Position numbers and translations under genes: made by a program. Below, in pieces: positions 49,180 to 58,804 of a DNA stretch of 64,000 nucleotides. The stretch covers positions 1 to 64,000 of the forward strand of contig ONHF01000016.1 of the NCBI GenBank assembly GCA_900317555.1, given 5' to 3'. How positions within the stretch are numbered: the first letter of the stretch is position 1; each line of letters begins with the position of its first letter. The DNA comes from an uncultured Lachnospiraceae bacterium (GTDB lineage Bacteria > Bacillota > Clostridia > Lachnospirales > Lachnospiraceae). Below the pieces are notes generated by a model that was not told the DNA's origin, did not search any database, and saw nothing but the letters and a program-made list of their open reading frames with translations.

Positions 49180-50424
49180 CTATTCGCTCCGCAGCGTCTC
49201 CCTGCCGCCTTCCAGCATTTTCAGATAGGCTGTCGGCGGCATGCCTTTGACTTTTCCGAACAGGCGCGTGAAGTAATTCACATTGTCAAAACCGCACAGA
49301 GAGGCAATCTCCGAAATGTTTGTGCGCCCGGTGTTCATCAGAAAAATTGCGTTCCGGATCTTGCGGGCATGCAGATAGTCCGTCAGCGTTTCTCCGGTTT
49401 CTTTATGAAAAAGGCCGGAAAGATAGCCCCGGTTCATGCCTGTGGCCTGCGCGATGCCGGAAAGGGTGAGCGGCTCGTTTTCATGAATTGAAATATAATT
49501 CATGACTTTGCGGATCGCGGGAGAGAAGCCGGCTGTCGACTGATTGCGGATGAGCATGCAGTACTGGCGGATGATTTTGCTTTGCAGCTGCAGCCGCTGC
49601 ATGTCCTGATAGGACACGCAGTTTTCGATCTGCAGATTCAACTTGCCGGAGAGTCTGTCAATGTAGTACGGGTGAATGCCGGCTTTGAAGGCAGCGCGCC
49701 TGCAAAGCGTGTTGATGATAATGAGATAGTCTTTCGCGTCCCGGACGGTGCTGCCGCTGCGGCTTCGAAGTCCTGCCCTGCCAAGAAGAGAAAGCTTTCT
49801 TTGCGCACTCTCCAGATCGCCACGCTCGACGGCCTCGATCATCTCCTGTTCGATATGGTACCGCTGATCCAGTGCCTGCAGCCGTTCCGGAGATTTATCG
49901 TCTTCCTCCGGCTGCAGCACCGGACGGACGCCTGTCCCGGACTGCAGTGAAATTTCATGGAAGTGAATGCTGGAAGACGGAAAAACAGTCCGGATCGAAG
50001 CTCTCAGATACGCTTCCAGCATATAGGCGTCTGTAACAAGAGGAATGTCTTCAAAGCCGCTGCGCAGGCTGGAGAGCCGGATAGCTGCGCCTTCCAGAGA
50101 ACGAAAAATCTGAAGGATATCCTTTGTCGTCGGAACGGCGAGCTGATAAGGCCCAATGAGCAGAAGATGATCCATCCCGGCGTACGTAAGAGCGATGTAA
50201 TGACACAGAAAATGATCTGTGATCATGACCAGATGGGATTCGCTTTCAGAGGAAGGCGGGATTTCCGGGAGAAGAGGATCCGGCTGCAGCGAAACGATGC
50301 TGCGAAGACCGTAATCCGGAAGCTGCGATTCATGAAGCGAAAGCGGGCTTTCACATGTGCGTATTCTCAGCTCCTGAAAAAAGCTTTCAAAGAGACTGCT
50401 GAGCATACGGATTTGATCTGTCAT
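49180..50424 (-). CDS. AraC-family regulator
   Basis: The protein has 414 residues. The C-terminal HTH pair is clear (LSGIAQATGMNRGYLSGLFH and ISEIASLCGFDNVNYFTRLF). The N-terminal part is a large sensor region with no signature I recognise. It is divergent from the GPH symporter/GH2 operon (gap 50425-50794, which contains A/T-rich promoter-like sequence after a G/C-rich stretch), so it is the likely activator of that operon. Confidence 0.87.
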   Translation of the reverse strand: MTDQIRMLSSLFESFFQELRIRTCESPLSLHESQLPDYGLRSIVSLQPDPLLPEIPPSSESESHLVMITDHFLCHYIALTYAGMDHLLLIGPYQLAVPTTKDILQIFRSLEGAAIRLSSLRSGFEDIPLVTDAYMLEAYLRASIRTVFPSSSIHFHEISLQSGTGVRPVLQPEEDDKSPERLQALDQRYHIEQEMIEAVERGDLESAQRKLSLLGRAGLRSRSGSTVRDAKDYLIIINTLCRRAAFKAGIHPYYIDRLSGKLNLQIENCVSYQDMQRLQLQSKIIRQYCMLIRNQSTAGFSPAIRKVMNYISIHENEPLTLSGIAQATGMNRGYLSGLFHKETGETLTDYLHARKIRNAIFLMNTGRTNISEIASLCGFDNVNYFTRLFGKVKGMPPTAYLKMLEGGRETLRSE

Positions 50425-50794
50425 ATCGTTCCTTTCGGGCGGCAGGGGGCGGCGCCCGTGGTGTGGCGGGGCCGCGCCGCCCCCTGCCGCCTGCTTTCAG
50501 TGCGCCGCGCCGTATTGCGCAGCGCCATGCCCGCGCCGTATTACGCCACGTGGCCTCCTGCGGCGCTGTCCCGAACCTACATTTCTGATATTCATATATA
50601 TAAGCACAATGTACAGCAATTTTGAAACAGAAACAATATTGTGAATAAATATATGTAAATCATGCAGGTATTTAATTCCGCAGACCGCTATCATGATTCC
50701 ATATTCCGTATTCCGTTTGCAGGGAGACTGCGCGGAAAACCGCGCGGCAGGATACTGCAAGGCATTTGTTGAGGGAGGATATTAGGGAGGACAT

Positions 50795-52138
50795 ATGAAA
50801 TCTGACAGCACAGTTAAAGAAAAATTTCCGCTCGGAAGATTCTTCGCGTGGAAGACGAGAGACATTTCACTCGGTTGCATGGTCATTATTCTGGGGTACC
50901 TGAGTCTGTACGCCAGCACGGAACTGGGAATCCCGGTCGGCATCATCGGATCTTTGATGATGGCCAGCAAGATTTTCGACGCGGTCACAGATCTTTTTGC
51001 GGGGTACATTATTGATAACACCAACACCCGTTTTGGTAAGGCAAGACCGTATGAATTTGCGGTGATCGGCGCATGGATCAGCACGGTGGCACTGTTTTCC
51101 TGCCCGCCGTCTCTGTCCCTGACGGTCAAGTGCGTCTGGCTGTTCTGCATGTATACTCTGACTTACTCGATCTTCGCGACGCTGCTGTATGGCTGTCAGC
51201 AGGCTTACATTGTGCGGGCGTTCAAGGACCGCGAAACCATTATCAAGGTTTCTTCGTTCGGCGGTATTGTCAGTACATTGGGCGCATCCGTCGTTTCGAT
51301 TTCGTTCCCGATTCTGATTAAAAAGATCGCGGTCACGCCGGAAGGCTGGAGCCGGCTCGTACTTCTTTACGCGGTGCCGCTTCTGATCCTCGGCATGCTC
51401 CGTTTCCTGTTTGTCAAGGAAGTCTACACACCTGGTCAGCAGAAGGTGCAGGAAAAGACGACGGTCAGACAGATTTTCACGATGTTGAAAAAGAATCCGT
51501 ATGTATGGGATGTCGGCATTGTCGCAGGTTCTGTCCAGTTCATTATGGGACTCGGTTCTGCACAGTATTATTTTAAGTTTATTGTCGGCGATATCGGCCA
51601 GTACAGCAAGCTGCAGGCCATGACCATCCTGATGCTTGTTTTTATGTTCGCTTTTCCGAAGATGATCAGGAAGATGAGTGTCGGCAGAGTCGTCATCCTC
51701 TGCAGCGCTGTCGGCATCGCGGGATACATCGTCAATTTCTTCGCGGGCAGCAGTATGGCGATGCTGATGGTGGCTTTTATTGTAACCGGAATCGCGAGTC
51801 TGCCCGGCGCGTATCTGCAGGCGCCGATGCTTATGGAATGCTCTTCGTACAATGAGATGCTGGGCCTGCCGAGAATGGACTCGACTTCCGCGGCAGTCAT
51901 GAACTTCATGATCAAATTCATGAACGCGCTCGGCGCGGGACTGATGGGTCTGCTGCTGCAGGCTTCCGGCTTCATCGCGACAAAATCCGGAGAAGTTGTG
52001 ACACAGCCGGGCAGCGCGATGCTGATGATCCGGATTCTCTACAGCATCGTTCCCGCGGCTGCGCTGTTCGTGGTAATTCTCGCGGCAAAGCATTTTGACG
52101 GCCTTGGAAAGAAGCTGAAAGAAAACGGCAAACAATAA
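50795..52138 (+). CDS. GPH-type (glycoside-pentoside-hexuronide) cation symporter
   Basis: The protein has 447 residues with 12 membrane helices. MASKIFDAVTDLFAGYIIDNTNTRFGK carries the D-x-x-x-D and N-T-R-F-G-K loop typical of MelB/UidB-like symporters (about 55-80), and GKARPYEF follows. It starts after GGGAGGACAT and is followed by GH2 with a 16-base gap. It imports the glycoside attacked by the two hydrolases downstream. Confidence 0.92.
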   Translation: MKSDSTVKEKFPLGRFFAWKTRDISLGCMVIILGYLSLYASTELGIPVGIIGSLMMASKIFDAVTDLFAGYIIDNTNTRFGKARPYEFAVIGAWISTVALFSCPPSLSLTVKCVWLFCMYTLTYSIFATLLYGCQQAYIVRAFKDRETIIKVSSFGGIVSTLGASVVSISFPILIKKIAVTPEGWSRLVLLYAVPLLILGMLRFLFVKEVYTPGQQKVQEKTTVRQIFTMLKKNPYVWDVGIVAGSVQFIMGLGSAQYYFKFIVGDIGQYSKLQAMTILMLVFMFAFPKMIRKMSVGRVVILCSAVGIAGYIVNFFAGSSMAMLMVAFIVTGIASLPGAYLQAPMLMECSSYNEMLGLPRMDSTSAAVMNFMIKFMNALGAGLMGLLLQASGFIATKSGEVVTQPGSAMLMIRILYSIVPAAALFVVILAAKHFDGLGKKLKENGKQ

Positions 52139-52154
52139 CCGAAGGAGCGAAAAC

Positions 52155-54431
52155 TTGAGAACGACACAGATCATAAACGATAACTGGAAATTCGCCAAAA
52201 CAGCATCGGTGCCCGCCACCCTGCCGGAAGCCTGGGAAGCTGTCACACTGCCGCATACGTACAACGCAGTGGACGGTCAGGACGGCGGCAACGATTATTA
52301 CCGCGGCACGGCTGCTTATGTACGGACTCTTGTAACGCCGAAGGCGGGCAGTGATCAAGAAATATATCTGGAATTTCGCGGCGCGGCGATGAGCGCGGAG
52401 GTTTACCTGAACGGGAAACAGCTCGCAAAACATCAGGGCGGCTACAGCACGTTCCGTGTTCTGTTAAACGGAGCGCTCCGCCCGGAAGGAGAGGAAAATC
52501 TTCTCTGCGTTCTGGTGGACAACTCCGATAATGAAGAAGTCTACCCGCAGAAGGCAGATTTTACGTTTTATGGAGGAATATACCGCGACGTTGTTTTGAT
52601 CACGGTGCCTTCCACTCACTTTGCGCTGCGCGAAGACGGCACGCCGGGAATCCGGATCACACCGAAGGCAGACCTTGCAAAGCACAGCGCGGATATCCTC
52701 GTGGAAACAAAGGTCGAGGGAACCGCGGACGGCGCGAAGGTAACCATCTCCGCCTGCGGACAGGAGCAGACGGTTCCCGTTGAAAACGGGAGCGCGAAGG
52801 CGCTGCTGCATGTGGAAAACGTGCATCTGTGGGACGGCGTTTCTGATCCGTATTTGTATACGGCAAAGGCGGTTCTTATGGCGGACGGCAAAGAGCCGGA
52901 TCAGGTCAGCGCAAGGTTCGGCGTCCGGAGTTTCCGGATTGATCCTTCGGAAGGCTTTTTCTTAAACGGCAGATCCTATCCTCTTCGCGGCGTATCCCGC
53001 CATCAGGACAGGCAGGGCGCCGGAAACGCGCTGACGCCCGCCATGATGCAGGAAGACATGGAAGTCATAAAAGACATCGGCGCCAACACGCTGCGGCTTG
53101 CGCATTATCAGCACGCGCAGGAATTCTACGACCTTTGCGATGAAAACGGCATCATTGTCTGGGCGGAGATCCCGTTCATCACAAAATTCATGCCGGGAGG
53201 CAGACAAAACACGATCAGCCAGATGCGGGAGCTGATCACGCAGTCCTATAATCATCCCTCAATCATCTGCTGGGGACTTTCCAATGAAATTACGGCCAGC
53301 AGCCAGGTTACGGAAGAACTCATGGACAATCACAGGGAGCTGAATGAACTCTGCCACAGCCTCGACAGCACGAGACCGACTGCCATGGCGCACGCGTTCA
53401 TGCTCGAGAAAGACAGTCCGCTAATTCCGGTAGCGGATATTGCAGGCTACAATCTGTACTTCGGCTGGTATCTGGGCGAACTGGAACAGAATGACCGATT
53501 CTTTGATGAATATCACAAACTGTTCCCGGACCGCGTCATAGGCTTTACCGAGTACGGCGCGGACGCGAATATCAGCTTCCATGCAGAGCATCCCGTGCAG
53601 GGCGACTACAGCGAGGAATATCAGTGCGTCTACCATGAGCACATCGCGAAGATGATCGAAGAGCGGCCGTATCTGTGGGCGACTTATGTCTGGAACCTCT
53701 TCGATTTTGCCGCGGACGGCAGAGATGAAGGCGGCAAGCACGGGCAGAACCAGAAAGGACTCGTGGAGTTTGATCACAAGACGCGCAAGGACGCGTTCTA
53801 TCTGTACAAGGCGCTCTGGAGCAGCGAGCCGTTCGTTCATATCTGCGGCAGACGTTTTGTAAACCGCACGGGCGACAAGACGCTGGTCCGCGTTTACTCA
53901 AACCTGTCCGGGGTAACGCTGTATGACGGAGATGTTGTTTTGGCGCGGCAAAACAACACCGACTGCAGCCAGGAAGGCGTTTACCTGTTCGAGGTTCCGC
54001 TTACGGGTGAGATGCATCTTCGCGCGGAAGCGGGAGAAGGCGCACAGGCAGTCAGTGATGAAATCCTGATCCGCCATGTGGAACAGGCCGATGCTTCCTA
54101 TCAGTTCGGTAAAATAGGAGAGGTTGTCAACTGGTTTGACAAGATCACTGGGAATCCGGACTACTACTCTGTACATGATACGCTGGGGACGCTCATGCAG
54201 AATCCGGCGACCGGCGCGGTTGTCGGACAGATCATGCAGAAAGCGAGAGGAAGCCGCGGCGATGTCGCAAAGAGCACCGAAGGCAACAAAGCGCTGCAGC
54301 AGATGCTGGCCGGTATGAAGTTTGAAAGTCTTCTGCTGAAAGCCGGGGGCAACGTAATTTCAAAGGAAATGATCCGGAACATCAATGAAACGCTGCAGAA
54401 AGTGCCGAAGAATAAGGACGGTGCGAAATGA
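52155..54431 (+). CDS. GH2 glycoside hydrolase (beta-galactosidase/glucuronidase type)
   Basis: The protein has 758 residues and begins with a TTG after GAAGGAGCGAAAAC. It has a jelly-roll domain (about 1-170), an Ig-like domain (about 180-270) and a TIM barrel. Acid/base Glu is in CWGLSNEITAS (about 377) and nucleophile Glu in IGFTEYGADAN (about 465). The last 85 residues form a helical tail (LQQMLAGMKFESLLLKAGGN then SKEMIRNINETLQKV) with no catalytic role. That tail resembles the N-terminus of the next protein. Its lack of a signal peptide places it in the cytoplasm. Confidence 0.9.
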   Translation: MRTTQIINDNWKFAKTASVPATLPEAWEAVTLPHTYNAVDGQDGGNDYYRGTAAYVRTLVTPKAGSDQEIYLEFRGAAMSAEVYLNGKQLAKHQGGYSTFRVLLNGALRPEGEENLLCVLVDNSDNEEVYPQKADFTFYGGIYRDVVLITVPSTHFALREDGTPGIRITPKADLAKHSADILVETKVEGTADGAKVTISACGQEQTVPVENGSAKALLHVENVHLWDGVSDPYLYTAKAVLMADGKEPDQVSARFGVRSFRIDPSEGFFLNGRSYPLRGVSRHQDRQGAGNALTPAMMQEDMEVIKDIGANTLRLAHYQHAQEFYDLCDENGIIVWAEIPFITKFMPGGRQNTISQMRELITQSYNHPSIICWGLSNEITASSQVTEELMDNHRELNELCHSLDSTRPTAMAHAFMLEKDSPLIPVADIAGYNLYFGWYLGELEQNDRFFDEYHKLFPDRVIGFTEYGADANISFHAEHPVQGDYSEEYQCVYHEHIAKMIEERPYLWATYVWNLFDFAADGRDEGGKHGQNQKGLVEFDHKTRKDAFYLYKALWSSEPFVHICGRRFVNRTGDKTLVRVYSNLSGVTLYDGDVVLARQNNTDCSQEGVYLFEVPLTGEMHLRAEAGEGAQAVSDEILIRHVEQADASYQFGKIGEVVNWFDKITGNPDYYSVHDTLGTLMQNPATGAVVGQIMQKARGSRGDVAKSTEGNKALQQMLAGMKFESLLLKAGGNVISKEMIRNINETLQKVPKNKDGAK

Positions 54432-55870
54432 AGTACGGACTTGATCTTACATTGAATGAAATTGACAGCGACGCGGACTGCGCCGCTGTCGTTGACCGTT
54501 TTCTTCCGGGGCTGCGGGACAAGCTCGGACAGAATCCGCAGGCGCGGGGGCTTTCGCTTCGAAAGCTCGCGCAGTATACCGGAGGTCTGATTCCGCAGCA
54601 GGCGCTGGACGCGCTGGATAAAGCCCTGCAGGAGCTTGGCAGATCGGCCGGCGGGTACACTGCGGCGGAAAAGGCAAAGATTCTGCGGTACAGTCAGATC
54701 CTGGAGCAGGACAAGGCGCGCGCAAAGGCTGCGGGGCGGAGTCTGTACGCATGGGAAAACGTCGGACGGAAGCCGCAGACCCCCGCAAAACATCACCAGA
54801 ACGCAATCGAACCCGGCAAACCGTTCCTTGATACGGAAGGAAAACGGATTCAGGCGCACGGCGGCGCTATTTTCCATGAAGACGGCGTGTATTACTGGTA
54901 CGGCGAGAACAAAGAGCACACCGACGGCGGAAAAAGCAGCACGATCTGGACCTTCGGCATCCGGTGCTACCGCTCGGAAGATCTGATGAATTTCGAGGAT
55001 CTGGGGCTCATCATTCCTCCTGTTCTGGACGATCCGGATTCCTGTCTGTTTCCGGACAAGCGGGTTGACAGACCGCACATCTTCAAGAACGAGTCGACAG
55101 GCAAATACGTTGCGTGGCTGAAGCTTTCGGGGAATGAGGCTTGTTTTGCCGTATTGACTGCGGACGCTCTGACCGGGCCTTATGAGCTGCAAAAAGAGAA
55201 TTACCGGCCGCTCGGCAAAGAGGTCGGCGACTTCGATATTGTGATTGACAAAGAGACGGGTAAACATTACCTGTATCTGGTCGCCGGCCATGAAGGCGTT
55301 GCGACACTCGAGATTTCGGAAGACGGGCTGTCCGCCGACAAGCTTCTTACGATGTCCTATACGGGACTTTTTCCGCCGTTTGTGCGGGAAGGCATTGCGA
55401 TGGCGGAGCGTGACGGGAGGAAGTATATGTTTTCCTCGGGCATGACAGGTTATATTCCGAATCAGAGTGACTGCGCGGCAGCGCAGAGCTGGACAGAGCC
55501 GTTTGTGCCGGTCGGAGATCCGTATCCTTCGGACAATTCGCTCTCTTCGTTCAACAGTCAGTTTACGCAGATTTACCGGCTGCCCGGCGAGAAAGAGCAG
55601 TATATGGCGCTGTCCGATCGGTGGGTGCCGGGGTATCCGATGGACAGGGAGAAAGAGGAGCTTTTCCGCAGGGTGATCGCTTCGCACAGCGACCCGGACC
55701 GTTACAGCTGTACGGAAGAAGAGCGAAGAATTGTTATGGAAGCGCCAAGCCTTGAGAGTGCGGATACGTCTGTGGCGGATTATGTCTGGCTGCCGGTGCG
55801 CTTTGAAGGTGAAAAGCCGGTCATTGAATGGACGGACCGGTGGATGCCGGAGATTGCGCCGGCCGAATAG
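54428..55870 (+). CDS. GH43-like glycoside hydrolase with helical N-domain
   Basis: The protein has 480 residues and overlaps the GH2 stop by four bases. Residues 1-115 are helical (QARGLSLRKLAQYTGGLIPQ then DALDKALQELGR). Residues about 130-470 are a five-bladed propeller of the GH43 type: HGGAIFHEDGVYYWYGENKE near the start, RPHIFKNESTGKYVAWLKLS in the middle, and acidic residues in GDFDIVIDK. Such enzymes release galactose, xylose or arabinose from the chain end. The shared helical segment suggests it docks with GH2. Confidence 0.82.
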   Translation: MKYGLDLTLNEIDSDADCAAVVDRFLPGLRDKLGQNPQARGLSLRKLAQYTGGLIPQQALDALDKALQELGRSAGGYTAAEKAKILRYSQILEQDKARAKAAGRSLYAWENVGRKPQTPAKHHQNAIEPGKPFLDTEGKRIQAHGGAIFHEDGVYYWYGENKEHTDGGKSSTIWTFGIRCYRSEDLMNFEDLGLIIPPVLDDPDSCLFPDKRVDRPHIFKNESTGKYVAWLKLSGNEACFAVLTADALTGPYELQKENYRPLGKEVGDFDIVIDKETGKHYLYLVAGHEGVATLEISEDGLSADKLLTMSYTGLFPPFVREGIAMAERDGRKYMFSSGMTGYIPNQSDCAAAQSWTEPFVPVGDPYPSDNSLSSFNSQFTQIYRLPGEKEQYMALSDRWVPGYPMDREKEELFRRVIASHSDPDRYSCTEEERRIVMEAPSLESADTSVADYVWLPVRFEGEKPVIEWTDRWMPEIAPAE

Positions 55871-55987
55871 CGGCCGCGAAGCCGGCGGCCGCCGCAGGCC
55901 GCCGTGCGAACGGCATCCGGATCTCCGGCGGCCTCCGATGAACTTTGAAAAATCGTCGGCAGCCGGGTACATGAGCAGGGATAAACA

Positions 55988-56677
55988 ATGGTCACTATTC
56001 TGCTGGTAGAAGACGATCCGGCGGTGCGCCTTCTTGTCAAGGCCAAACTCAGAAACAGGTACCGGATTCTCGAAGCCTGTGACGGCGAGGCGGCGCTGCA
56101 GGTTCTGGATACGGCGCATGCGGATCTGATGATTGTCGACATCTGCATGCCGCGCATGGACGGAATAACGTTTGTGCGAACGATCCGCGGGCAGCAGGAT
56201 AATACACCGGTCATCATGCTCACGGCGATGAACACGTTCGATCATAAGAAGAAAGGCTTTTCTTCCGGCATCGACGAGTATCTGACAAAACCGATTGACT
56301 GCGAAGAGCTCGAGTGGCATATTGAGGCGCTGCTGCGGCGGGCAAGAATCTCAGCGGAACAGAGAATTGTGATCGGCGATCTGGAGCTCTCCGAAGAAAA
56401 GCACAGCGCAGTTTTAAATGGAGCGCCGGTAGACCTGACGGAGACGGAGTTTAAGCTGCTGTTTAAATTGCTGTCGTATCCGGGCGTTGTTTTTACGCGG
56501 CAGCAGCTCATGGATGACATCTGGGGCTTTGACAGTGATTCAGACTACAGTACGATCAAAACTTACATCTCCAGACTGCGTACCAAATTCGAAGATTGTC
56601 AGGATTTCGAGCTGATCGCGGTGCGGGGGCTCGGCTACAAAGCGGAAATACGAAAAGATGAAGCGGATCAAAAATAA
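55988..56677 (+). CDS. OmpR-family response regulator
   Basis: The protein has 229 residues. The receiver domain has acidic pocket EDDP (about 8-11), phospho-acceptor Asp in MIVDICMPRMDG (about 51) and Lys in LTKPID (about 101). A winged-helix output domain follows, with GVVFTRQQLMDDIWGFDSDS and STIKTYISRLRTKFE. It overlaps the histidine kinase by 20 bases. It probably regulates the surrounding glycosidase genes. Confidence 0.93.
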   Translation: MVTILLVEDDPAVRLLVKAKLRNRYRILEACDGEAALQVLDTAHADLMIVDICMPRMDGITFVRTIRGQQDNTPVIMLTAMNTFDHKKKGFSSGIDEYLTKPIDCEELEWHIEALLRRARISAEQRIVIGDLELSEEKHSAVLNGAPVDLTETEFKLLFKLLSYPGVVFTRQQLMDDIWGFDSDSDYSTIKTYISRLRTKFEDCQDFELIAVRGLGYKAEIRKDEADQK

Positions 56678-57746
56678 TAGAAAGCTATCGATTAGAAATA
56701 CAGCGTGGGCAGGGATGCTCACGCTGATTGTCGTTGTAGGATCGGTTATGGCGTACGGTGCGGTGGCCGTACTGTTCCTGCCGATGAACAGGTCCAATGC
56801 GCTCAGCATGGTTTTTATGGTTGTGCCGATGACGGTGCTGATGTTTGTTTCGCTGCGGTTTGTTTTGCGGAAAATACAAGGCCGGATGGATCTCCTGACA
56901 GACGCGCTCAGGCAGGTGGCCGGCGGAAATCTTTCGGTGCGGCTGGACGAGGCGAACGCCGGCGAGTATGCGGCGGTCTATTCGGACTTCAATCATATGG
57001 TGGAAGAGCTGCAGCGGACGAAAGACGAGATGACGCAGTTTACAAATGACTTCGCGCACGAGTTCAAAACACCCCTCACCTCCGTCAAAGGCTTCGCCGA
57101 TTATCTGTATGAGACCGGCGGCGGGATCGAGTCGAAAGAGCGGATGGAGTATCTGAAAGTCATCGCGGAGCAGTCCGGCAGGCTTTCGCGGATGGCGTCG
57201 AACACGCTGATTCTCTCGAAGGCGGAGGCCTGCCAGATTCCGGTCCACCAGACATGGTTCAATATGGGCGAGCAGATCCGCAGGTGTTTCATCGCGCAGA
57301 GCCGCGAAATGGAGCAGAAGCATCTGACTCCGGACCTGCCCGAAGATTTCGATTTCTCTTTCTATGGGAATGAGGAGCAGCTGGAGCAGATCTGGATTAA
57401 CCTGATCGGCAACGCCATCAAGTTTACGCCGGAGGGCGGTGTTGTCGGTGCGCGGTGCGAGAAATCGGGTGGCGGCACCCTCGGCGCGCGGTGCGACAAG
57501 CCGGACGGCACTCTTGTCATTGAAATTTTTGATAATGGTATCGGAATGGATCAGGAAACTATGGCACATGTCTTTGACAAGTATTATCAGCATGATCCGT
57601 CCGGCGTTTCGTCCGGCAATGGTATCGGGCTTGCGATTGTGCGGCGGATTGCGGAGTTGTACGGCGGGAGCGTCCGCGCCGAGTCGAAGCCCGGGTATGG
57701 CTCGGTGTTTACGGTGGAGCTGCCGGTGCGGGCGCGGGAGATGTAG
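56658..57746 (+). CDS. HAMP-containing sensor histidine kinase
   Basis: The protein has 362 residues. Two membrane helices (about 14-36 and 44-66) with a very short outer loop are followed by HAMP (about 67-118). The H-box is FAHEFKTPLTSVKGFADYL (His about 135), then N-box NLIGNAIKFTPEGG (about 248-261), G1 DNGIGM and G2 GNGIGLAI. A duplicated Gly/Ala/Arg/Cys-rich insertion (VGARCEKSGGGTLGARCDKP) sits between the N and G1 boxes and is unusual. The small outer loop suggests sensing within the membrane. Confidence 0.93.
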   Translation: MKRIKNNRKLSIRNTAWAGMLTLIVVVGSVMAYGAVAVLFLPMNRSNALSMVFMVVPMTVLMFVSLRFVLRKIQGRMDLLTDALRQVAGGNLSVRLDEANAGEYAAVYSDFNHMVEELQRTKDEMTQFTNDFAHEFKTPLTSVKGFADYLYETGGGIESKERMEYLKVIAEQSGRLSRMASNTLILSKAEACQIPVHQTWFNMGEQIRRCFIAQSREMEQKHLTPDLPEDFDFSFYGNEEQLEQIWINLIGNAIKFTPEGGVVGARCEKSGGGTLGARCDKPDGTLVIEIFDNGIGMDQETMAHVFDKYYQHDPSGVSSGNGIGLAIVRRIAELYGGSVRAESKPGYGSVFTVELPVRAREM

Positions 57747-58300
57747 AGGTGCAGGGCCGGGCGGGCGCGGGTCGGCGGCGCGCCAGTGGACCTGCTCTTT
57801 CCATCTACGTAGAGAAATGCGCTTTTTTTCCATCTACCCGGAGAAATACAAAGGTAGAGTATATCATGCTTCCATTAGATTTTCTCCATCTTGCCATCTG
57901 CGTAACATATTTCACTTGCAGAAGGAAGCATCTCTCCTTCTGGAATGGAATTTCAATATATAGCAGGACTTTCTCAGAATGTCAGAATCAAAGGAGCTTA
58001 AAAAAATTCCCTCCGGATAGAAATATCTCTACCTGGAAGGAATCTGCCACGCATCGCCGCGCTCAGATTGCGTCAAACCGTCATTCTATAAATAGAAATA
58101 AGCACGTGGAAGGACAATTCTACATAAAGCGCTTTGTTCCGGGCAGAAAAAGGTTGCCGGCTATCCATCAGCCGTCCATCCATACAAGCTTTCTTACGTG
58201 CAGATGGATGCATGCCCTGGCTACCTTCATACAAGTTTGCCTGCCGTCCTTCCAGACAAGATTTCTTCTCCCCGGATGGACGCACGCGCCGCGCCCCGGC
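57747..58300. other. intergenic region with short repeats
   Basis: No convincing gene is present. The first part contains two copies of a TTTCCATCTAC...GAGAAAT motif (about 57798-57848). The later part holds repeated ATACAAG-T-T motifs and GGATGGA segments (about 58175-58280). No promoter can be fixed. Confidence 0.5.
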
Positions 58301-58307
58301 AGCTTTC

Positions 58308-58475
58308 AATGCAATATCGCGCCGCCGGCTCATTCTGCATAGAAATTTAAAGACAAATTTCTAGTGCGGGCCGCTATTGCATAGATTTGCGGGATTTTAA
58401 GGCAATACGGCCCGCACCCTACAAATTTGCATAGATTTTCCATGACGAAATTCATGGAAGCGGCGACATTGCATG
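58308..58475 (-). repeat. 168-bp nested palindromic repeat, copy B
   Basis: Read on the minus strand, this stretch follows copy A (46208-46375) almost base for base: an outer ATGCAAT...ATTGCAT pair, the inner GTGCGGGCCGTATTGCC stem and the AGAAATTTGTCTT direct motifs are all present. The outer arms are less perfect than in copy A. The two copies are inverted relative to each other, about 12 kb apart. Confidence 0.7.
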
Positions 58476-58804
58476 AATCGTCGACCGCGCACCGCCAAGT
58501 CCCGTCCGCCTGCTCTGCGGCCCGTCTCGCGGCGCACCATGTCCCGCCGCCGCGGCCTACCCCGCACCCTATCCCGCAGAGAATGTATAACATCCGCTGA
58601 TTATTCGCAAAATCTGTAAAATCTTTGTCCTCTCTTGCTGATATGATGGAAACGTAAATGCGGCGGCAGAAAGTTTATGCCGCAGCTTAGTGATGACACA
58701 GGTGCAGGTGGCAGGAAGCTCTGCCGCAGCGCAGTGACCACGTCAAAGAGGAGATATGCCTCTTCGTGGATACGAAAATCTTCTTAAATACAAGGAGGAT
58801 CTCA

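Noticed and set aside
50867..52264. 465-codon minus-strand frame over the GPH symporter
   Set aside because: The plus strand encodes a 12-helix symporter with family motifs; the reverse product is hydrophilic and unrelated to anything.
54164..56320. 718-codon minus-strand frame across GH2, GH43-like and response regulator genes
   Set aside because: It is a mirror of three well-supported plus-strand genes, lacks any domain and is rich in Arg/His/Leu as antisense frames are.
57749..58342. 197-codon plus-strand frame after the histidine kinase
   Set aside because: It has no ribosome binding site, no recognisable domain and runs through repeat-like sequence into copy B of the palindromic repeat.
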